62,906 bases of DNA, from the NCBI GenBank assembly GCA_900102235.1, contig FMVL01000011.1:40363-103268 (forward strand). The letters are read 5' to 3'. Position 1 is the first letter of the stretch. Each line of letters opens with the position of its first letter. Both the position numbers and the translations under genes were made by a program. Below are positions 32,411 through 41,149 of the stretch, piece after piece. A model generated the notes under the pieces. That model worked only from the letters and a program-made list of their open reading frames with translations. It had not been told where the DNA came from and ran no database searches. Source of the DNA: Lachnospiraceae bacterium XBB2008. GTDB taxonomy: Bacteria > Bacillota > Clostridia > Lachnospirales > Lachnospiraceae.

Positions 32411-33123
32411 TTCTCCTCCTTTTGACTCTCGATGCCGGAGTCAGGATGTCTATTGCGGACGAGTCTGTCCGCGAGTGCGAGGTAACCGAAGCCGATCGCG
32501 ATCAGGAACACGAGCAGCAGCAATATCCACCATGCACATCCCATGTATGGCAGCTCATTGCTGAAGCCGAATGCACCGGCCGGGCTTCCCCAGTTTAAGA
32601 AAAAGTAAGGATAGTTATTGCCTCTGGCAAACTTCCAGTTTTGTACATAGGCTATCCCCGCATATATGGCATACAAAAGCGGCGGAATTATCACACAGAG
32701 TGCTCTTTTTCGTGCGATCTTCGCGCCCGGTACCACCACGAAAAAATCTGCCACGGCAGCGACGGGGACAACGGCGTGTGTGAGCGTGTTCTGGATGTTC
32801 CATGCTTCGGATCCGAGGATCGGTGCAAGCATGGTCACAAAAACAACGCCGGTCAAAGTGATCGATACGGTCCCGACCAGTTTGACCGTGTACCCCGCTT
32901 CCGTAATGTGTGATCTGCGCAGGATCAGACACAGGCCGGCCAGGCAGATCAGAGCGATGAGTATGTTGGACTGGATCGTGAAATACATGAACACGGTCCG
33001 GCCGCCCATAAACGCATTCCTGCCGGCGGCGGCACTGATGATGATGCCTGCCGTGGCGCTGATGATCGTTATCAGTTTCAATATGATACTTTTATTTTTT
33101 CTGGTTTTAATGTAGCTGATCAA
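32407..33123 (-). CDS. Pr6Pr-family membrane protein (full length)
   Basis: The 238-residue protein has about six transmembrane helices, with YFTIQSNILIALICLAGLC, LTHAVVPVAAVADFF and YPYFFLNWGSP, characteristic of Pr6Pr (FAR-17a/AIG1-like) proteins. Function unknown. It is paralogous to the shorter copy at 23971-24516 and gives the reference for what that copy lost. It overlaps the GH43 gene and the secreted protein gene by 4 bp each. Confidence 0.78.
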   Translation of the reverse strand: MISYIKTRKNKSIILKLITIISATAGIIISAAAGRNAFMGGRTVFMYFTIQSNILIALICLAGLCLILRRSHITEAGYTVKLVGTVSITLTGVVFVTMLAPILGSEAWNIQNTLTHAVVPVAAVADFFVVVPGAKIARKRALCVIIPPLLYAIYAGIAYVQNWKFARGNNYPYFFLNWGSPAGAFGFSNELPYMGCAWWILLLLVFLIAIGFGYLALADRLVRNRHPDSGIESQKEEK

Positions 33124-34565
33124 CCGGTCTCCTGCCTCATACTTCCGCCACCCATCGAAGCGAAAGAGGAAATGCCGTCTGCTCCGATATTTGCGGGTTG
33201 GCCCAGGCCTTCTGTTGCAGCGCCTATGAATTCGTTTCCGGCTGAAAGAGCGGCCATCCCTATTTCTGCTCCCATAACCGTGTTGTGAGTCTGTTGCGGT
33301 TGTTCGGGTGTCTCAGGTTTCGGGATGGGGTCTTTAAAATCTCCCTTGAACACCAGCTCTTTGACGGGATTTTCACCAAAAGATATTCGGCGAACGCCTT
33401 TTTCTAGAGAAACAGAAAACACCGCGGACAAATTTGTAAACCCATACAAGATAACATTACCGTCCTTATCAACCTCGGCACATCCGGCGCCGTAGTCGCT
33501 TAATAACTTCGCTATCTTAACAGGTCCGGCTAGGTTGTTTTCCAAAGTAGGCAATACATATTCGGTGAGTTTATCTCCCGGGAAATACAATCCATATTGC
33601 GTCCCGTTATCCGGATCCGTAAAATACAGACAACCCTCAAACTTATGATCGATGAGCGCTTTCAATGCATCAGAGGTAAGCGCAGTGTTCTTGCCAAAAT
33701 CGATAGTGGCAACGCCGGCCGTATCATTCGGATCGTAATCCTTCAATGCATCGTTAATTATATTAAGTATGGGATCCTGATCTTCGGGAGCGCCGGGAGG
33801 ATTGCCCTGGTCCGGGTCTTCGGGTGCGCCGGGAAGATTGCCCGGGGCGCCTGATCCACCGGAGCCGGGATCACCTGACCCACCGGAGCCGGGATCACCT
33901 GACCCACCGGGAGTACGTGCATCATCGTCTTTTTCTCCGGATACCGGAGACGGAGGAGTCGGGTTGGAGTCGGTTGCTTTTCCCTCATCAGGAGTCGGGC
34001 CAACGCCCTCACCAGCCACGCCGTTCACGGTACCTCCTGCATAATTATTTGTACAACGGGTTTCACCTGTCACCGTTCCCATATTATTAGTTACTTCGGC
34101 AACATCTGTCGTAGTCCCCCAGTTATTGGTCACATGACAGTCGCTGCTTCCGTTAACCCTTCCGCTCGTGTAATTGTTTACTACAGTTAAAGCATCATTA
34201 ACAGCAGCGTAGTTATCCGTAACATTACCGCCCGTAACCGTACCGCCGGTATGATTGATGGTCACCTCTCCCACTTCAGTGTTTGTGACAGTTCCGTAAT
34301 TGTTGGCAACTGTGCCGTTATTATTCGTAACAGTACCTACGTTATTGGTAAGCGTGCCGAAGTTGTTCGTGATGGTTCCGAAGTTATTCAACATTGAATC
34401 ACCAACGTCGATGGATGTCTCGGAGCCTTCGGGATTATCCGGCAGGACTTCCGCACATACGGTCATCGGTACAGTCATACTCGCAGCAGCCGATGACATC
34501 ACCATACCTGCTGTCATAATGGCTATCAGACATCTTTTGGATATATAACCGAATTGTCTTCTCAT
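33120..34565 (-). CDS. Secreted NNxGT-repeat protein
   Basis: From the ATG at 34565 (AGAGGTGA upstream) the 481-residue protein has a signal peptide (MRRQFGYISKRCLIAIM, cleaved probably after VCA). Next comes a repeat region (about residues 60-190) with units such as NNFGTITN, NFGTLTN, NNYGTVTN that could build a beta-helix or stacked strands. Then a Gly/Pro/Ser/Asp-rich linker with GGSGDPGS repeats, and a C-terminal mixed domain (about 270-400) without known match. No cell-wall anchor signal is seen. Possibly adhesive or surface structural. It is probably transcribed with the Pr6Pr, GH43 and anchored protein genes. Confidence 0.65.
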   Translation of the reverse strand: MRRQFGYISKRCLIAIMTAGMVMSSAAASMTVPMTVCAEVLPDNPEGSETSIDVGDSMLNNFGTITNNFGTLTNNVGTVTNNNGTVANNYGTVTNTEVGEVTINHTGGTVTGGNVTDNYAAVNDALTVVNNYTSGRVNGSSDCHVTNNWGTTTDVAEVTNNMGTVTGETRCTNNYAGGTVNGVAGEGVGPTPDEGKATDSNPTPPSPVSGEKDDDARTPGGSGDPGSGGSGDPGSGGSGAPGNLPGAPEDPDQGNPPGAPEDQDPILNIINDALKDYDPNDTAGVATIDFGKNTALTSDALKALIDHKFEGCLYFTDPDNGTQYGLYFPGDKLTEYVLPTLENNLAGPVKIAKLLSDYGAGCAEVDKDGNVILYGFTNLSAVFSVSLEKGVRRISFGENPVKELVFKGDFKDPIPKPETPEQPQQTHNTVMGAEIGMAALSAGNEFIGAATEGLGQPANIGADGISSFASMGGGSMRQETG

Positions 34566-34597
34566 CTCGTCACCTCTCGTCAATTAAATAACTTCAT

Positions 34598-35182
34598 TCA
34601 TATCCATGTCACCGGGTTGCCTTTTCTCTCAAGCGGGGTGCGCTCGGGCAATCCGCTCGCGGGATAACCCAGGATGAGGCCGCCTGTGATCGTTTCTTCC
34701 TCACCAAGGCCCAGCTCATACATCCGTGCGCGGATCGTGGGATCCTCATCGAGCCAGTGGAGCTGATTGATCCAGCAGGATCCGAGGTCCAGGGCATTGG
34801 CAGCTATCATCATATTTTCCAGCGCGCAGGAGCTGTCGGCCATCGCATTTCCGTATCCACGGCGGTTGGCGATCACGATGAGCACCGGCGCATTATAGTG
34901 AAAAACATAGTTGCCGCTCTTCGCAGCTTTAATCGAATTCCTGAGGGATATGTACAGATCGTCGGACAGCTCCATTCCCGCAAAAGCACTCCGGACATCG
35001 TCGGCAAGACCTAAGAGCACCGCCGGATCCGTGATGACAATGAAATGCGTCGACTGGCTGTTTGATCCGCTGGGCGCAAATCTGCCGGCTTCCACAACCT
35101 GCTCTATCAATTCACGCGGCGGCATTTCCTCCGAATACTGTCTCGTACTCCTCCTCGTGAGGATCGCTTGCAACGCTTCCAT
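34598..35182 (-). CDS. Nitroreductase-family flavoprotein
   Basis: The 194-residue protein has the FMN-binding start ILTRRSTRQYSEE, the APSGSNSQ block and the C-terminal ITGGLILGYPA of nitroreductases. These FMN enzymes reduce nitro groups, quinones or flavins using NAD(P)H. AAAGGAGGTTTT precedes the ATG. Likely physiological role: redox balance in an anaerobe; substrate not determined. Confidence 0.88.
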   Translation of the reverse strand: MEALQAILTRRSTRQYSEEMPPRELIEQVVEAGRFAPSGSNSQSTHFIVITDPAVLLGLADDVRSAFAGMELSDDLYISLRNSIKAAKSGNYVFHYNAPVLIVIANRRGYGNAMADSSCALENMMIAANALDLGSCWINQLHWLDEDPTIRARMYELGLGEEETITGGLILGYPASGLPERTPLERKGNPVTWI

Positions 35183-35207
35183 AAAACCTCCTTTGAAAAA
35201 AGGTGCG

Positions 35208-35684
35208 TCACACTATATCGGCGGTGGTGCAGCCCGTTACGGAAATGAGGTCTGAGGGCGCCAGTTCTATCTGAAATCCGACTTTGCCTGCGCTGACATA
35301 GACCGTATCATACGCGGTCGCTGTCTCGTGAAGAAAAGTGGGGAACTGCTTTTTCATGCCGATCGGTGAGCAGCCGCCGTGCACATAACCCGTGAGCGGC
35401 AAAAGTTCCTTCTGTTTGATCATGCTTACCGCTTTCTCGCCTGCTGCCGAAGCGGCTTTTTTCAGATCCAGTTCTTCACAGACAGGGACTACAAAAACGT
35501 AGTACGAGCCGCTTTTCCCCTGAGTGACGAGAGTCTTGAAAACCTTCTTCGCATCCTCGCCCAAGAGATTTGCTATCTCCTCGCCGCTCATGGTCGCGTC
35601 GGGCTCATACGAGTGCTTCTCGTAAGAGATCTTCCTGCCGTCAAGAACGCGCATTACATTTGTTTTATCTTCCTTTTTAGACAT
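35208..35684 (-). CDS. ybaK: Cys-tRNA(Pro) deacylase YbaK/EbsC
   Basis: The 158-residue protein shows the YbaK pattern: NVMRVLDGRKISYE at the start, VFKTLVTQG, LDLKKAASAAGEKAVSM and YVHGGCSPIGMKKQFPTF (the GxxSP loop with the active-site Lys upstream). It hydrolyses mischarged Cys-tRNA(Pro) made by prolyl-tRNA synthetase. Length and motifs are those of the family. It is followed by the nitroreductase gene. Confidence 0.9.
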   Translation of the reverse strand: MSKKEDKTNVMRVLDGRKISYEKHSYEPDATMSGEEIANLLGEDAKKVFKTLVTQGKSGSYYVFVVPVCEELDLKKAASAAGEKAVSMIKQKELLPLTGYVHGGCSPIGMKKQFPTFLHETATAYDTVYVSAGKVGFQIELAPSDLISVTGCTTADIV

Positions 35685-35705
35685 GGTTGCTATCGTCCTT
35701 AAACG

Positions 35706-36719
35706 TCATGCCTGCATTGCTTCTTTTTGAACCAGTGCTGCCAATTCGATATCTACCTGCTTGTATTCTTCTTCAGTTTCCATTTTTTCCGCTAGTAGTA
35801 TCTGATCTTCAACGCCTGTTCTGCCATTTAGCGCTAACAGACGTACGGAATTTATGACATCCATTGCATCCAGATAGTTAACGTTTTTATTTATCATAAA
35901 GTAATCCTGAAGAGTTTTCGTTACGGTCTGTTGAAAAAATTCAGAATACAAATCGATGAATGTATCGTAGTTATTCGGCCGTTTGCCATATTTGAAAAAA
36001 TAACGTCTCAAAAACTCGGCTAACAGGATCGAATATGCAGGAGTGATCCTGAGTATCAGTTCCAAAGTATCTTCAACACTAAAGACATTGTTGATCATGT
36101 TCCTGATCATTTCGGACAGGTAGCCGTTCATGTCGATCAGCAGATTCTGCAGCTCATCCAGGTCTTTTACGTCATCGTTCTGAATGTGGTCGGAAACGGA
36201 ATTAAACCGCATGATCAATTTTTCACAATCACTTATTTTCTCTGATTCCGTAGCACTGACTAATTTGCTGACAGAAGACTTGATCTCTTTCAGTTCAGAA
36301 CTAAGTCCGCTCAAGTCCTTGGAAATCCGCTTAAATCCGACAACGCTCACACCTATATTCACCAGTGATAATGCCATATTTAAGAATGAAAGTATACCGG
36401 TGACGCGAGTCAGCATAATAAGCTTATCAGCGTTAACAGCCATCGCCTTAGTTGCGGAATCCAGGCTGCCCAATCTGGCAGATATACTGCTTCCTCCTTC
36501 ATCAAATTGGCTGCATACACGGCGCATTTTTGTCAGCGACATATCGGAGACAGCATCTGAGATCGCATTTGAAGCGTTTTCGGATGATGTGTTTGTTACC
36601 AATCCCTTAGTAAAAAAGTCAAATCTCCTGTTTTTTTCTCTGAATACCAACTCAGCATAGGACTGATCTTCCAACAATTTCGCTACCCTTGGAGCTACAT
36701 CGAGTGTCACCTCTGCCAT
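35706..36719 (-). CDS. Unknown protein with helical hydrophobic hairpin (operon partner 2)
   Basis: This 337-residue protein is predicted almost entirely helical. Around residues 100-130 it has a hydrophobic hairpin (GILSFLNMALSLVNIGVSVV) followed by a coiled-coil segment (KDLSGLSSELKEIKSSVSKL). That layout recalls helical pore-forming or membrane-inserting proteins and effector-like proteins in defence operons. There is no signal peptide. It is 14 bp downstream of another unknown gene, with GAGGAGGACGTAA before its start. AT-rich codon use differs from the flanking genes, suggesting transfer. No family recognised. Confidence 0.5.
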   Translation of the reverse strand: MAEVTLDVAPRVAKLLEDQSYAELVFREKNRRFDFFTKGLVTNTSSENASNAISDAVSDMSLTKMRRVCSQFDEGGSSISARLGSLDSATKAMAVNADKLIMLTRVTGILSFLNMALSLVNIGVSVVGFKRISKDLSGLSSELKEIKSSVSKLVSATESEKISDCEKLIMRFNSVSDHIQNDDVKDLDELQNLLIDMNGYLSEMIRNMINNVFSVEDTLELILRITPAYSILLAEFLRRYFFKYGKRPNNYDTFIDLYSEFFQQTVTKTLQDYFMINKNVNYLDAMDVINSVRLLALNGRTGVEDQILLAEKMETEEEYKQVDIELAALVQKEAMQA

Positions 36720-36733
36720 TTACGTCCTCCTCT

Positions 36734-37396
36734 TTATGAAATACCATTTTCACTTAACAGATGGCAGTACATAAGCATAGTAAATATATAGAATATGCTC
36801 GTATTAGTCCGGGAATAATCCACAGTTTTTGTAGTTTTCTTTTTGCTTTGATCGTTTTCCATGTCAATTCTTACGGGTAAATGGCAATTGTCATTAAGCC
36901 AATGTATTATCGTAATATCCTCGGTCGTGATTCCTATATTCAGATCCTGGATAAGGACATCTTCCCGATATTCCCATTCTTTTAAAACTCTGAAAAATGA
37001 CAGAAAGATAACCACAATATCTTCCAGGGAAGCATGGTCTTCATTATCTTGATAAAGTGCCTTCATCTTACTGATTTCTAACGATCTGTATTGATCCGCC
37101 CGGCTATTCTCCCGGACGTTAATATACATACGTCTAAATACTCCCAAAATACAAGTGTAATAAGATAATATTTCGTTTGGTTTGATCCCTAATCTGGAAA
37201 CATCTGTTTTTATTGTTGAAATCACTTTTTCAGCCAGGTCTTCCCGTCTTATATCTTCCGGAGAAAGCACGTTAAAATCCAAAAAATCATATAGTTGATA
37301 TACGCAGAGTTCATAGTTCGCCTGATCCATCTCTCGTATCAGATCAAGAATGAATTGTCCGATCGCTACAGTTTTTTGCTGGTCAATTTTTTCCAT
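36734..37396 (-). CDS. Unknown protein (operon partner 1)
   Basis: The 220-residue protein is mostly helical and acidic (QFILDLIREMDQANYELCVY, EDIVVIFLSFFRVLKEWEY). It ends with a short hydrophobic stretch (FYIFTMLMYCHLLSEN). It is the first gene of a two-gene unit with the hairpin protein and has a start after GGAGACGGCG. No known domain seen. Lower GC than neighbours. Stoichiometric co-expression with the partner is implied by the spacing. Confidence 0.5.
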   Translation of the reverse strand: MEKIDQQKTVAIGQFILDLIREMDQANYELCVYQLYDFLDFNVLSPEDIRREDLAEKVISTIKTDVSRLGIKPNEILSYYTCILGVFRRMYINVRENSRADQYRSLEISKMKALYQDNEDHASLEDIVVIFLSFFRVLKEWEYREDVLIQDLNIGITTEDITIIHWLNDNCHLPVRIDMENDQSKKKTTKTVDYSRTNTSIFYIFTMLMYCHLLSENGIS

Positions 37397-37503
37397 CGCC
37401 GTCTCCGTCTCTTATCTATGACTCCGTCTCCGAATTTCATTTTCAAGTATAGCACAGTTCAAGTCCGTATTATTACCCTGCAAGATGATTTATACTTGTG
37501 ACT

Positions 37504-38304
37504 ATGAAGCAGCTTTCACTTTTTCCGGAAGAAAATAAAGACGAGCGGGCGCCGATGTCGATCAACTGGAACCTGTGGCACGGGTGCACCAGAGTGAGCG
37601 CGGGTTGCCGGCACTGCTATATGTACCGGCGCGACGAATCGATCGGCAAGGACCCCTCCGTGGTGCAAAAGACTGAGAACTTCGACCTGCCGGTGAGGGT
37701 ACTTAGGTCCGGCAAGAATAAAGGACTGTACAAAGTCCCTCGCGGGTCTCATATATGGACTTGCTTTTCTTCGGATTTCTTTCATCCGGATGCGGATGAG
37801 TGGCGTGATGAAGCCTGGGAGATGATGCATGAGCGCTCAGACTGTTCTTTTTTCATGATCACGAAGAGGCCGGAGCGAATAGCTGGACACCTGCCGGACT
37901 GTTGGGAAGAGGACCGGGATCATATCACGATCGCCGTCACCTGTGAGAATCAGGAGATGATCGATAAGAGACTGCCCGTGTACTTAAGTCTGCCGCTTGC
38001 GCAGCACTCGGTGATGATCGAGCCCATGCTCAGCGCCGTGGACCTGCGGCCCTATATAGAGGGATACCGCGCATCCGATGGAAGTCCCATCATCAGTCAC
38101 GTATCCGTCGGAGGAGAATCCGGGCCGGGTGCCAGGATCTGCGATTATTCCTGGGTAGAATCCGTCCATGAACAATGCACGGAGAGCGGGATATCATTCT
38201 ACTATCATCAGACCGGAGCGAAGCTGATCAAAGACGGGAAAATCTACTATATACCAAGGAAGCTACAGCATTCGCAGGCGCACCTGGCGAGGCTGGACAC
38301 ATAA
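37504..38304 (+). CDS. DUF5131 (phage Gp37/Gp68-like) radical-SAM-like protein
   Basis: The protein starts with a short leader and then NWNLWHGCTRVSAGCRHCYM, a Cys-rich motif of DUF5131 proteins that resembles a variant radical SAM cluster site. Later blocks are SSDFFHPDADEWRDEAW, FFMITKRPER, VTCENQEMIDKRLP and HVSVGGESGPGAR. Family members occur in phages and accessory regions; their reaction is not established. The ATG at 37504 is used; a GTG two codons earlier is possible. It stands alone on the plus strand. Confidence 0.82.
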   Translation: MKQLSLFPEENKDERAPMSINWNLWHGCTRVSAGCRHCYMYRRDESIGKDPSVVQKTENFDLPVRVLRSGKNKGLYKVPRGSHIWTCFSSDFFHPDADEWRDEAWEMMHERSDCSFFMITKRPERIAGHLPDCWEEDRDHITIAVTCENQEMIDKRLPVYLSLPLAQHSVMIEPMLSAVDLRPYIEGYRASDGSPIISHVSVGGESGPGARICDYSWVESVHEQCTESGISFYYHQTGAKLIKDGKIYYIPRKLQHSQAHLARLDT

Positions 38305-38307
38305 AAA

Positions 38308-38326
38308 GGCGGACAGTCTGTCCGCC
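38308..38326. terminator. Convergent terminator
   Basis: GGCGGACA-GTC-TGTCCGCC, an 8-bp stem between convergent genes. On the minus strand it is followed by TTTTTAT and can end the PIN toxin operon. Confidence 0.75.
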
Positions 38327-38338
38327 GTAGGTTAGATA

Positions 38339-38728
38339 TCAATACAATTCATCTATTAAAGTTATCAGTTCATGAACGGGATAATCCTTATAATTCCGAG
38401 TAACAAGTTTTACATTCAAACATTTCGCTACATCAAAGAAAGCACGATCATCCTCATCATTCATCTCAACAAGAGTCTGGGACGTCGGTAATGGGTCAAT
38501 CTGAAATCCTTGAATCCTGATTACCGCCAAAAACCTATCCACCAGTACCGGATTCAATCCCAGTTCAGGTCGATGAAGAACATCCTCATACTCATCCATG
38601 ATCGCGCCTGAAATACACATTGTATGTTTGCCAAGCATTACATCCCTAAGTAGTTGTACAGATTTAGAATTCGGATTGCTACTCTTAATTGCATTTACAA
38701 TGATATTAGTATCAATTACCAGCAGCAT
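38339..38728 (-). CDS. PIN-domain toxin (putative ribonuclease)
   Basis: The 129-residue protein has the PIN acidic residues: VIDTNIIVNA (first Asp), IMDEYEDVL (Glu), NDEDDRAFFDVAKCL (Asp pair) and LVTRNYKDY. It belongs to the COG1569 type, usually paired with a small antitoxin. It overlaps the upstream small gene by 17 bp. PIN toxins cleave RNA, often tRNA or rRNA. Confidence 0.85.
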   Translation of the reverse strand: MLLVIDTNIIVNAIKSSNPNSKSVQLLRDVMLGKHTMCISGAIMDEYEDVLHRPELGLNPVLVDRFLAVIRIQGFQIDPLPTSQTLVEMNDEDDRAFFDVAKCLNVKLVTRNYKDYPVHELITLIDELY

Positions 38729-38927
38729 TCCGCTCAGCCCTCACATTGGCGACAAACGCATTAACCTCTTCTTCTGACATCGGATACTTTTGTCCATCCG
38801 CGCGTAACGCTTCGAAAATATCCAATGGTGTCGCTGCTGACAGCTGATCGACCAGATTAATCACAATACTCATCTGGTCACTGGAAAGTGCCTGCATCTT
38901 CTTAATTGTTTCCTGAGGTATAGGCAT
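38712..38927 (-). CDS. Antitoxin of the PIN toxin
   Basis: The small protein (71 residues from the ATG at 38927, after TAGGAGGATGTGTT) overlaps the PIN gene by 17 bp and starts PIPQETIKKMQALSSDQM. Its size, position and the C-terminal Glu-rich tail (EEEVNAFVANVRAER) support the antitoxin role. No DNA-binding domain is recognised with certainty. Confidence 0.7.
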   Translation of the reverse strand: MPIPQETIKKMQALSSDQMSIVINLVDQLSAATPLDIFEALRADGQKYPMSEEEVNAFVANVRAERNAAGN

Positions 38928-39094
38928 AACACATCCTCCTAAAGATAAACAATCCCACAAATGTAAAACAGTGCATCTATTTCTTTAGTAATACCAATTT
39001 TATCACATAATAAACCGGCTGCACATATAACAGCACATCACAGCTTTCAAGAGAGCATAAATCCCTTCCATCAGTTCTTGTGTCAGGTCATCCC

Positions 39095-39586
39095 TTAACT
39101 GATAATCCTGCTGTTATAGCTCTCCACAAAAGCCTTTCTCTCCTCACTCGTTCCAAAGCGTCCCTTTATGAACACATGATGGCAGGTTTCACTGATGTAC
39201 AGGTCTCCATCTATGATCTTAAAGAATCTGAATATAAAGTCGGCGATCGTAGCATTTCTGACGGAATTAAAAAATATCCTGGTGTAATCGTCACCTTCGA
39301 GAGCAGAGTACAGGTCGACCGTATCATATTCAATCGGCCGATATGCCCCCATGACATTCACCGCTGCGACACGCGCAAGATCCACTCCATTATGATAGCG
39401 GGTCTCGCCAACCGAAGGATCATGATAAAACATTCCGAGATCATAGATCAGATAGTCTTCGGTATTAGAGACATTGTGGCCAAACTCCAGTTTATCATAA
39501 TCAACCATACCCTCATCTGATTTAAGCCATTCCCTGAGTGGTCTGCCGTCTACGATTTCCTCAAGATCAATTGAATTGTTATCCAT
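39095..39586 (-). CDS. Hypothetical protein
   Basis: The 163-residue acidic protein starts at the ATG 39586 after AGAGGGGGATTACAA. It begins DNNSIDLEEIVDGRPLREWL and has a C-terminal aromatic-rich part (IADFIFRFFKIIDGDLYI). No signal peptide, no membrane segment and no family recognised. It is a single gene upstream of the PIN antitoxin region, from which a 167-bp gap separates it; that gap contains a possible second open frame. Confidence 0.55.
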   Translation of the reverse strand: MDNNSIDLEEIVDGRPLREWLKSDEGMVDYDKLEFGHNVSNTEDYLIYDLGMFYHDPSVGETRYHNGVDLARVAAVNVMGAYRPIEYDTVDLYSALEGDDYTRIFFNSVRNATIADFIFRFFKIIDGDLYISETCHHVFIKGRFGTSEERKAFVESYNSRIIS

Positions 39587-39704
39587 TTGTAATCCCCCTC
39601 TGTATGTCACTGTTTCGGTTACTCTTATATGAATACTTTATATTCAAGTTACCGTTTTTGTAACTATACCGGTGGTTTATATTATTCGATATCTGCGGAA
39701 ATAA

Positions 39705-40253
39705 TCACAATCCCGCTACAGTATCCTCCACTATCCGGTCGGCATCCGCTCCCACTATATCAAGACCGGTTGCCTTGACAAGCCTGACATCCTGTATTCC
39801 GTAAAAGTTCCGGGCGAGCGCTTTCACATAGCCGAACCCGTATTCTTCAGGGCAAAAATCTCCTCCGGCAGTCGTGACATAGATCAATTCCTTAGCCCGG
39901 CACAGTCCCCGTATAGCGCCTTCATCAGTATAGGTAAAAGTGACTCCGCCAACATTTATCATCTCAAAATACTGCTTGAGCGAAGCGGGAAATGACAGGT
40001 CCCAAAAAGGTGCAGCGATCACGATCCTGTCAGCTTCGGCAAACTGTCTCGCCAGGTCGAATATCGGATCAGAATAATCTCCTTCTGCTTTGAGATCATC
40101 CCGTCTCCTGATGAACGCGTCATCAACCCTGGGAAAATCTATCTTCTCCAAAACCACTTCCGTGACGGGTTCAGAGTATTTCGAAACCAGCGCGTCAGCT
40201 ATGACCCTGGTCCTGGATTCTGTGCGTACACAGGCGTTAATATATAAAAGCAT
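39705..40253 (-). CDS. Flavodoxin-fold NAD(P)H-dependent oxidoreductase (AzoR/YwrO-like)
   Basis: The 182-residue protein begins LLYINACVRTESRTRVIADAL and has the AAPFWDLSFPASLKQYFEM block typical of the NAD(P)H:quinone/azoreductase branch of the flavodoxin fold, with VTTAGGDF near the C terminus. It should bind FMN and reduce quinones or azo compounds. The start overlaps the stop of the preceding ATPase gene by 1 bp. Confidence 0.82.
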   Translation of the reverse strand: MLLYINACVRTESRTRVIADALVSKYSEPVTEVVLEKIDFPRVDDAFIRRRDDLKAEGDYSDPIFDLARQFAEADRIVIAAPFWDLSFPASLKQYFEMINVGGVTFTYTDEGAIRGLCRAKELIYVTTAGGDFCPEEYGFGYVKALARNFYGIQDVRLVKATGLDIVGADADRIVEDTVAGL

Positions 40254-41131
40254 CAGTTAATCCCTCCGTTATTTCCCATAGCAAACTCCCTCTCATGCTC
40301 CTTAAAAAACTCAAAATAAGCTCGAACATTGGACAGCTGAGTCCACTTCTTCACATCGACCGGTTCCTCATCCAGATCATATATCTTCGCACCCTTCATG
40401 GACAGGATGAACGGCGAGTGAGTCGAAATGATGAACTGGCAGTTCCAGAATCGTGCAGACTCAAAGATGAAATCCCTGAGCCTGATCTGGTTCTCGGGGC
40501 TCAGACTGTTCTCGGGCTCATCGAGCAGATACAGGGCATTCTCGCCTATCTTATCGGAAAAATACATGAATGCACTTTCGCCGTTCGAATGCTCCCTGAC
40601 ATTATCCGCCACACAAGCGCGGACATATTTTGACTGGGTTTTTCTTTTGGCCAGCTGCCGCCGTTTCAATTCAGCATAATCATCCAATGACTTCATTTGG
40701 AAATGAGCGTCCCTATCCTCGAAGTATTCCCCAAACAGCGCCTCGCGTTTGTTATCTATCCCTTCATTAATACAACGAAGATCCAGCACGAAGTCAAATA
40801 CATCATCGCTCGTGATTATCCTGCTGTTCTTCGGGATGGCAGAAACCGTCTCATAATCACAGTACTTCAGATAATCTTCAAAGAAATTGGATCTGTTAAA
40901 AAATGTCCCCCTCTCAAGCCCCAACTTCTCGGCAATGATATTAAGCGCGGTAGTCTTACCGCACCCGTTCCCTCCATACAGGATGGTCACCGGTTCAAAA
41001 TCCAGCATACGGAGGCCGTTCTTTGTTAAAACTCCAAACGGATAAAACGAATCATAGCAGGTCCGCTTAATACCCCATCTGTAGTCTTCCTCATTTTCTT
41101 TTGTAGCAAATCTAAACGATGATAAATACAT
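40253..41131 (-). CDS. AAA-family ATPase (ABC-type, SMC-like ATP-binding)
   Basis: The 292-residue protein has Walker A GGNGCGKT (residues 53-60), a signature-like SNGESAFMYF, Walker B LYLLDEPENSLSP and the H-loop IISTHSPFIL. This is the AAA_15/21 type of stand-alone ATPases related to OLD and RecF-like proteins rather than a transporter subunit. No nuclease domain is attached. Such ATPases can be defence components, but its only close partner is the reductase gene, so a defence role is not supported. Confidence 0.82.
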   Translation of the reverse strand: MYLSSFRFATKENEEDYRWGIKRTCYDSFYPFGVLTKNGLRMLDFEPVTILYGGNGCGKTTALNIIAEKLGLERGTFFNRSNFFEDYLKYCDYETVSAIPKNSRIITSDDVFDFVLDLRCINEGIDNKREALFGEYFEDRDAHFQMKSLDDYAELKRRQLAKRKTQSKYVRACVADNVREHSNGESAFMYFSDKIGENALYLLDEPENSLSPENQIRLRDFIFESARFWNCQFIISTHSPFILSMKGAKIYDLDEEPVDVKKWTQLSNVRAYFEFFKEHEREFAMGNNGGIN

Positions 41132-41149
41132 ATAGTTATGTAATGAGGG

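Noticed and set aside
38961-39094. Minus-strand frame of 37 codons (DDLTQELMEGIYALLKAVM) after the hypothetical gene at 39095
   Set aside because: It looks protein-like and may be a remnant, but has no start after the preceding stop with a ribosome site and no recognised family, so it is not annotated.
40253-41131. Stand-alone AAA ATPase as a phage-defence protein
   Set aside because: No nuclease or second defence component is adjacent; the neighbour is a flavodoxin-fold reductase.
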